64,000 bases of DNA, taken from Gracilimonas sediminicola (GTDB taxonomy: Bacteria > Bacteroidota > Rhodothermia > Balneolales > Balneolaceae). The first letter of the stretch is position 1. Each line of letters begins with the position of its first letter. The stretch spans positions 1,432,001 through 1,496,000 of the forward strand of contig NZ_JANDBC010000001.1 in assembly GCF_024320785.1 (NCBI RefSeq). The letters are read 5' to 3'. Below the pieces are notes generated by a model. That model searched no databases. It was not told the origin of the DNA and saw only the letters and a list, made by a program, of their open reading frames with translations. A program made the translations under genes and the position numbers. Positions 59,006-64,000 of the stretch are shown here, piece by piece.

Positions 59006-61141
59006 TTGCTCAAAAAGGCACTTCCATATCTGATTCCTGTTTTACTTGGGATAGCACTACTGCCTGTCCCGTTGCTCCGTGATTTTCATTTTGAATCAGC
59101 AGCCCTTGCCGCTGTTATTGGTTGTTTTTGGGCGAGCCTCAGAGCCGCTAAAGCAGTTTCTGATAAGGATTTTTTCCACTCTTTGAACGTACTGGGCTTT
59201 TTATATCTCGGCGGGCTTCCGCTTTTTATCACATCACTTGTTACGGGTTGCCTGACTTTTGACGGGTTTGGGTTCTGGATATTCATTCCACTTCCCTCTG
59301 TTTTTCTGGGAACAGCGATTGGGCGCTTATTCCGTTCTTTCAAGTTTCCATTTCCGGGATTATTCACCGTTGGTGTTCTTCTTTTTTGCGGGGTTGGTGT
59401 TTGGTTAATTGAATTTTTTAGCTTTCCCCAAGTGTATTTCTATAATCATATATGGGGAATTTGGCCCGGACCTATATATGATGAAGCTGTTCAGCTTTCC
59501 GGTTCCTTCCTCTACTTTCGCTGGATTACTTTTCTGTGGATTGTCCTGCTTTGGGTGGTTCCCAACTGGAGCCAGAACCTGCAAACCAAACTCATTACCG
59601 GCTTTGCCCTCATCAGCTTACTATTCAGCTACCTTAATCTTGACGAAGCCGGCATTATCAGTCCAAGAGCATCCATTAAAGCGCAGCTGGGAGCCGTCCA
59701 TCAAACCAAACACTTTGATCTTTATTTTGATGAGAACTTCTATTCACCGGAAGAGATTCGGTATTGGGCAGCAAAGCACGAATTCTACTTCCGTGAAATT
59801 AATAACCTGCTCAACATTGAGTGGCCGAATGACCGGAAAATCGAAAGCTTTCTGTATGCTCATGCCTGGCAAAAGAAGAAAATCACCGGCGCCAAGTTTA
59901 CCAGCTATGTGCCCATTTGGCTGGAGCAGGACCAGCTTCACGTCGCCAAACAACAGCTGGAAGGCGTGTTGAAGCACGAGATGGTACACGTGCTTTCCAA
60001 GCAGTTTGGAAACGACCTGTTTAACGGAAGCCGAAGTATTGGATTGATTGAAGGTCTTGCTGAAGGAATTGCCAAAGATGCTTCCACTCAGTCCACTCTT
60101 CATCAAATCGTTGCCGGGGAGAAACCCTTCCCTTCATCGGAAGACATGCAATCTGCGCTTTCATTTTCCGGATTCTACAGCAGCGCCGGAGCTATCAGTT
60201 ATACCACCGCCGGCTCTTTTGTCGCATACCTGCTTTCAAATTATAGTGTGGATACCTTCAAGAAAGGCTATGCTTCCGCTGACCTGGCATCTGCCTATGA
60301 CACCTCCTTTTCTGCATTGGTAAATAGTTGGCATCAGACGTTAGACAGCACTGCTCTCGATTCTGTTGATCAGCAAGTATCAGAGTTTATTTTTGCACAG
60401 CGGTCTTTATTTGAGAAGAATTGCCCGCATTCCATTTCAAAGGAAATGAGGCTTTGGGATGAATACCGGTTTTTATTAGCTGATCGGGACACCTCCTCCG
60501 CTTATCAAAAACTGGATGATCTCTACCGCCTTTTCCCTCAAAACGATTTGGTGAAAGATGCCTGGGTTCGGGCTCAGCTGATGCAGGGAAATTATGAGCA
60601 GGCTTCAGACGCCATCACCCCAAAAGACACCCTGCTTGCTTTACAGGTACTCAAAGCGGATGCGCTTTTTCTTACCGGGCAAGTCCAAAAAGCTGATTCT
60701 GTATTGGATCACATCTCCCCAAAAATTCAACAGTCGGAAGCACGGAACTTCCGGTTTACCCTTCAGCTTCGGGCAGATTCTGTCCAGTGGAAACATCATG
60801 TTCAGCGACGTTACCAAAACATATTTCCGGATAGTTCTGCTTTTGTTGAACTGAATCTCCCCAACCGTATGCTAAGCCTGAATAAGGTCCTCATGGAAAA
60901 CCGGAAATCACTGTCCCTGCTTTACGCCCGGCAATTGCTTGATCATAATCCCGACTCGCATTGGTTTAATATTTATGAAGCCACTGTCGATTGGCTTGCT
61001 TTCTGGGGAGCCTTCGATCTCGCCGAGCAATGGATAGATTTGGTTGATGAAGAGAACCTCCGCCTGCGATACAAAGAACGACTTGAGAAACAGCGAAAGT
61101 GGCTTCGGTTTTTAAAGGCTGAATCAACAGTTGCAGATTAA
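59006..61141 (+). CDS. membrane protein with gluzincin peptidase domain and TPR-like tail
   Basis: A 711-residue protein starting at TTG (no ATG is well placed). Residues 1-215 contain about seven hydrophobic helices. A cytosolic or periplasmic region follows with a MA-clan peptidase domain: HEMVH near 325-329 (HExxH) and GLIEGLAEGIAKD downstream (third ligand Glu), like the peptidase MA family. The last 250 residues are helical, TPR-like (YQKLDDLYRLFPQNDLVKDA; QLMQGNYEQASDA). The combination is uncommon and I do not know its function. It lies 69 bases after the DoxX gene. Confidence 0.8.
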   Translation: MLKKALPYLIPVLLGIALLPVPLLRDFHFESAALAAVIGCFWASLRAAKAVSDKDFFHSLNVLGFLYLGGLPLFITSLVTGCLTFDGFGFWIFIPLPSVFLGTAIGRLFRSFKFPFPGLFTVGVLLFCGVGVWLIEFFSFPQVYFYNHIWGIWPGPIYDEAVQLSGSFLYFRWITFLWIVLLWVVPNWSQNLQTKLITGFALISLLFSYLNLDEAGIISPRASIKAQLGAVHQTKHFDLYFDENFYSPEEIRYWAAKHEFYFREINNLLNIEWPNDRKIESFLYAHAWQKKKITGAKFTSYVPIWLEQDQLHVAKQQLEGVLKHEMVHVLSKQFGNDLFNGSRSIGLIEGLAEGIAKDASTQSTLHQIVAGEKPFPSSEDMQSALSFSGFYSSAGAISYTTAGSFVAYLLSNYSVDTFKKGYASADLASAYDTSFSALVNSWHQTLDSTALDSVDQQVSEFIFAQRSLFEKNCPHSISKEMRLWDEYRFLLADRDTSSAYQKLDDLYRLFPQNDLVKDAWVRAQLMQGNYEQASDAITPKDTLLALQVLKADALFLTGQVQKADSVLDHISPKIQQSEARNFRFTLQLRADSVQWKHHVQRRYQNIFPDSSAFVELNLPNRMLSLNKVLMENRKSLSLLYARQLLDHNPDSHWFNIYEATVDWLAFWGAFDLAEQWIDLVDEENLRLRYKERLEKQRKWLRFLKAESTVAD

Positions 61142-61189
61142 CCGTTTTATAATCATGTTTGATCATATTCACAGAAATACTTTGGGTTG

Positions 61190-62281
61190 ATGGGTTACAA
61201 TAGTAAATCGATAATTACTGCTGCTGTTTTTTTTACATGCCTTGCCATGCTGATAACGATCCCTCAATCAGCTGCTTCCCAAGACTGGCGCCTTTCCGCA
61301 ACCTATAACGTGCAAAGTGTGGGCTTTAACTACGTGCCTAATCGTACCTATTCCGGGGAAATCAATAAAGCCGTAAAGGGAATGCTGGAAGTTGAGCTTG
61401 AACGGTATTTATTATACCGGTTGTATGTAGCCGGAAAAGGTGAGCTTTTAGTCCAAAACCAGGAAGATTTTTTGATTGGCGGTCCGGTTAATTTTAACCA
61501 GATCAATTTTGGGGCCACAGCCGGTTTGCAATGGCCCAAGCTTGGAGTATATGGCGGAGTAAAAGCCGGTGGCGTGTGGAATTTTAACATCAAAGCAACC
61601 GACCCCAATGGAAATCAATTCTGGGTGAAGCCCACCGAAAATGCCGACCGTTTTACTACTTCAATAACCGGAGGTGTAAAATACTATCTGCTGAATTTTG
61701 TACGACTGCAGGCCGAGATCACCAAAACCCATAATCTTCCCCAAAACATTGTGCCTGAAAGCAGCTTCACCGAAAGCCCGGCTTTTCGATCCTTCGATTT
61801 CAGTCCTGTTACCTTTTCAGTTGGGGTTTCCATCAGTATTCCGTGGAATGAGAGAGAGCGTCCGGAAGGAGATAAAACCAAACTGCCATCCCTCATGCGG
61901 GTAACAGCCGTCAATTTTGACAAGCCCATGGACGATACGTTCGTCACTTCTAAATTCGGCCCCCGGTGGCGAAGCACTCATGAAGGCGTGGATCTGGATG
62001 CAAACCTGAGAGACAATATCTATGCAGCAGAGCAAGGTGTTGTTGTAAAAGCAGGAAATGGCCGGGGATATGGAAAAATGGTCCGCATAAAACATTCGGG
62101 CGGATTTGAAACCGTATATGCTCACATGAGCAAGATTAAGGTTAAGGAAGGTGACCGCGTTAAAAAAGGCCAGGTTGTTGGCAAGGCCGGAAATACGGGA
62201 ACCTCCAGCGGAGTGCATCTGCATTTTGAAATCATCAAAGACGGCAAGCCAGTTAATCCTCAATCCTATATTCGTTTTTGA
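61190..62281 (+). CDS. predicted outer-membrane barrel fused to LytM (M23) peptidase
   Basis: A 363-residue protein from the ATG at 61190. Signal peptide 1-30. Residues about 30-220 are strand-rich and look like a small outer-membrane barrel (LSATYNVQSVGFNYVPN; FGATAGLQWPKLGVYGGVKA; FTTSITGGVKYYLLNFVRLQ; VTFSVGVSISIP). Residues 240-363 are an M23 endopeptidase: HEGVDLD (H264, D268), YAHMS (H312) and HLHFE (H343, H345) give all zinc and catalytic positions. M23 enzymes cut peptidoglycan or glycyl bonds; here the domain would be on the periplasmic or outer side. Confidence 0.88.
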   Translation: MGYNSKSIITAAVFFTCLAMLITIPQSAASQDWRLSATYNVQSVGFNYVPNRTYSGEINKAVKGMLEVELERYLLYRLYVAGKGELLVQNQEDFLIGGPVNFNQINFGATAGLQWPKLGVYGGVKAGGVWNFNIKATDPNGNQFWVKPTENADRFTTSITGGVKYYLLNFVRLQAEITKTHNLPQNIVPESSFTESPAFRSFDFSPVTFSVGVSISIPWNERERPEGDKTKLPSLMRVTAVNFDKPMDDTFVTSKFGPRWRSTHEGVDLDANLRDNIYAAEQGVVVKAGNGRGYGKMVRIKHSGGFETVYAHMSKIKVKEGDRVKKGQVVGKAGNTGTSSGVHLHFEIIKDGKPVNPQSYIRF

Positions 62282-62326
62282 TTTCAGAGTTTTTACTATC
62301 CAGCAATTCACAAAAAAATAGACGCT

Positions 62327-62749
62327 ATGAAGAATGTTGCCCTTATCCTCCTTTTTATATTGCTTTCTCTTCCTCTTTTAGCCCAGGAGCCCGACTCCAC
62401 GGCTCAACCCGAAACCTTTGTGTATGAGTGGTCGGGAGAAAAAATGACCATGCAGAAATATTTTATCGTTTTTCTGAAATCGGGCCCGGAACGGAGCCAG
62501 TCTGAAGAAGAGGCGATGAAACTTCAGCGCGAACATCTGGCTTACCTGGGTGGACTGTATGAAGAAGGCATCATTAACCTGAACGGACCCACAGATGGAA
62601 CAGGAGATATCCGTGGTTTTTCAGTTTACAATGTAGCTACCATCGAACAGGCCCGGGAGTATGCGGAAAATGACCCGATGGTAAAAGCCGGCCGCTTGGT
62701 TGTGGAAGTTCACCCCTGGTGGTTGGCAAAAGGTTCGGGAGTGAAGTAA
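62327..62749 (+). CDS. secreted YciI-like protein
   Basis: A 140-residue protein with a signal peptide (1-19, ending LLAQ) and a YCII-type ferredoxin-like domain: KYFIVFLKSGPERSQSEEEA, HLAYLGGLYEEGIINLNGPT, and AREYAENDPMVKAGRLVVEV. The domain has a conserved His and Asp but its activity is unknown. The secretory signal is unusual for YciI proteins, which are mostly cytosolic. It lies 45 bases after the barrel-LytM gene. Confidence 0.82.
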   Translation: MKNVALILLFILLSLPLLAQEPDSTAQPETFVYEWSGEKMTMQKYFIVFLKSGPERSQSEEEAMKLQREHLAYLGGLYEEGIINLNGPTDGTGDIRGFSVYNVATIEQAREYAENDPMVKAGRLVVEVHPWWLAKGSGVK

Positions 62750-62782
62750 CTTCCGGTATAATCCAAAGAACAAAAGACCATA

Positions 62783-63451
62783 ATGCGTGAAGCCATCTTC
62801 GTACCCCTCGAATCTTACAAGGAACTCCCACAGGATGAAATGAAACAAAAGGCCTCGGAGTTCTACGAACTGGTGAAGCGCCGGCGCACTGTTCGTGAAT
62901 TCAGTTCCAGAGCCGTGCCCAAAGAGGTTATCGAGAACTGTTTATTAGCCGCAGGCACCGCCCCGAATGGAGCGAACAAACAACCCTGGCATTTTGTGGC
63001 CGTCAGCGATCCGGAGGTGAAGAAAAAGATTCGGGTTGAGGCAGAAAAAGAGGAGCATGAGTTTTATAACCGCCGGGCCCCGGAAGACTGGCTTGATGAC
63101 CTTCGCCCGCTTGGAACCGATGAGCACAAACCCTTTCTGGAAGAGGCCCCCTACCTGATCGGTATTTTTGCCCAAAGTTATAACCTGGATAAGGAGGGCG
63201 AGAAAGAAAAGCATTATTACGTTAAAGAGTCCGTCGGCATTGCCACCGGAATTTTGATTACCGCTTTACACAATGCGGGTTTAGCCACATTAACTCACAC
63301 TCCAAGCCCCATGGGTTTTTTGAATGAGATTATGGGTCGGCCTTCACACGAAAAACCATTTCTTTTGTTGGTGGTTGGATATCCCGCTGAGGGAGTTACG
63401 GTTCCGGACATCACCAAAAAATCACTCGATGAAATTTCAACCTTCATCTGA
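62783..63451 (+). CDS. nitroreductase-family protein
   Basis: FMN-dependent oxidoreductase, 222 residues. [20 protein letters not shown] (about 33-52) holds the FMN phosphate-binding arginines. [20 protein letters not shown] and the later [20 protein letters not shown] with [10 protein letters not shown] fit the family. The substrate is unknown; relatives reduce nitro compounds, quinones or iodotyrosine. It follows the YciI gene by 33 bases and is upstream of a TlpA-like gene. Confidence 0.9.
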   Translation: MREAIFVPLESYKELPQDEMKQKASEFYELVKRRRTVREFSSRAVPKEVIENCLLAAGTAPNGANKQPWHFVAVSDPEVKKKIRVEAEKEEHEFYNRRAPEDWLDDLRPLGTDEHKPFLEEAPYLIGIFAQSYNLDKEGEKEKHYYVKESVGIATGILITALHNAGLATLTHTPSPMGFLNEIMGRPSHEKPFLLLVVGYPAEGVTVPDITKKSLDEISTFI

Positions 63452-63507
63452 CCACCTTGTTGTTACTACAAGCTCTTTTAATTCTTAAATCCTTCTGATC
63501 TTGTGAC

Positions 63508-64000
63508 ATGAATGAAAAAGAGCAAAAACCGAAAAAGACATCCTCCTTTAAAAAAGAACTCCTGCAATGGGGAGCTATATTTCTGATCGGAGCTATTTTA
63601 TACGGCACCGGGTATCACACAGAAGTAATCGGAAAGCTTCAAAGCGTGATTTTATACACCGGCCTCTTTCAGCCCGATGTTGAAGAGTCTGTTGTACATG
63701 GAAATAGTGCTGACTATAACATGCAGCTGCTTACCCTTGATGGCACCCCTGTTTCTTTTTCGGACTTCAAGGGCAAAACCATCTTCCTTAATTTTTGGGC
63801 GACCTGGTGTCCGCCTTGCATCGCCGAGATGCCGAACATCCAGCGGTTGCATGATGACATTCAGAGTAATGAGATCGTTTTTGTGATGGCTTCACTGGAC
63901 CGGGACCCACAGAAAGCCCGGGATTTTATAGAACGGAAGGAGTTTAGCTTTCCGGTGTATTCTGTACGAAGCAAACCCCGCGTTTATGACGCATCCATTG
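63508..64000 (+). CDS. TlpA-like membrane-anchored thioredoxin (3' end outside window)
   Basis: The N-terminal 164 residues of a periplasmic thiol-disulfide protein. A membrane anchor lies at about 19-38 (LLQWGAIFLIGAILYGTGYH). The AhpC/TSA-Redoxin fold follows with LLTLDGTPVSFSDFKGKTIF and the redox motif WATWCPPCIAEMP (Cys at about 98 and 101). It is probably involved in cytochrome c maturation or periplasmic disulfide reduction. The reading frame is open to the window edge. Confidence 0.88.
   Translation, partial: MNEKEQKPKKTSSFKKELLQWGAIFLIGAILYGTGYHTEVIGKLQSVILYTGLFQPDVEESVVHGNSADYNMQLLTLDGTPVSFSDFKGKTIFLNFWATWCPPCIAEMPNIQRLHDDIQSNEIVFVMASLDRDPQKARDFIERKEFSFPVYSVRSKPRVYDASI

Noticed and set aside
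1-64000. tRNA, rRNA, tmRNA, 4.5S RNA genes
   Set aside because: I looked in the larger intergenic gaps for T-loop-like GTTCGANTC and other conserved blocks and saw none; a covariance-model search could still find some.

Overview
The window looks like a chromosome segment from a marine-type Bacteroidota relative, most likely Balneolaeota/Rhodothermota (Balneola or Gracilimonas-like). The evidence is the ffh-rpsP-rimM-trmD-rplS-adk block, an S16 protein with a long acidic tail, a giant secreted protease ending in a type IX secretion sorting domain of the 'NYPNPFNP' kind, many lipoproteins, PorT-like barrels, Pkn-TPR kinases, and initiation sites that mostly lack strong Shine-Dalgarno sequences. 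I could not compute GC content or run searches. Lineage is inferred from protein style only.

Layout. 1-2.4 kb: 3' part of a Nif3-family gene, a coiled-coil 'zinc ribbon' protein that has lost its cysteines, and the RNase P RNA gene (rnpB), whose P12 arm is enlarged by a dispersed repeat. 2.4-6.7 kb, minus strand: PhyH-type dioxygenase, SmpB, TPR lipoprotein, site-2 protease and arginine deiminase. 6.9-8.1 kb: SirB1-like and DUF3052 proteins. 8.1-13.4 kb: a sodium:solute symporter bracketed by two HisKA_2 sensor kinases. 13.5-18.6 kb: DUF72, DksA-like, secreted duplicated-domain protein, MFS transporter with no canonical start, ATP-grasp ligase, DUF1499. 18.7-23.3 kb: the translation/SRP block.

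23.3-29.9 kb is the accessory, repeat-rich part. It holds a DUF4398/OmpA lipoprotein pair and then a small two-gene ABC cassette (97-aa membrane protein plus 200-aa ATPase) lying between two near-identical 236-bp direct repeats that have nested palindromes. Next come an ECF sigma factor, an anti-sigma factor, and a secreted protein whose N terminus contains an in-frame palindromic repeat element. Several short repeat families are scattered here.

29.9-64 kb is mostly housekeeping and envelope genes: aat, a beta-propeller protein, a large zinc metalloprotease, a RAYT-like IS200-type transposase with REP ends, an alanine/sodium symporter, an arylsulfotransferase, DinB, MarC, free-Met-sulfoxide reductase, MscS, a Ser/Thr kinase with TPRs, a CMP-kinase-like protein, an ABC exporter, the secreted trypsin-like protease, a barrel protein, uvrA, a DUF4097 protein, proline dehydrogenase, DoxX, a membrane-anchored gluzincin, a barrel-LytM fusion, YciI, nitroreductase and the 5' part of a TlpA-like thioredoxin.

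The most interesting candidates are the repeat-flanked mini-ABC cassette, the repeat insertion in rnpB, the repeat domesticated into a signal-peptide region, and the REP/RAYT element. I saw no CRISPR array, tRNA, rRNA or prophage.
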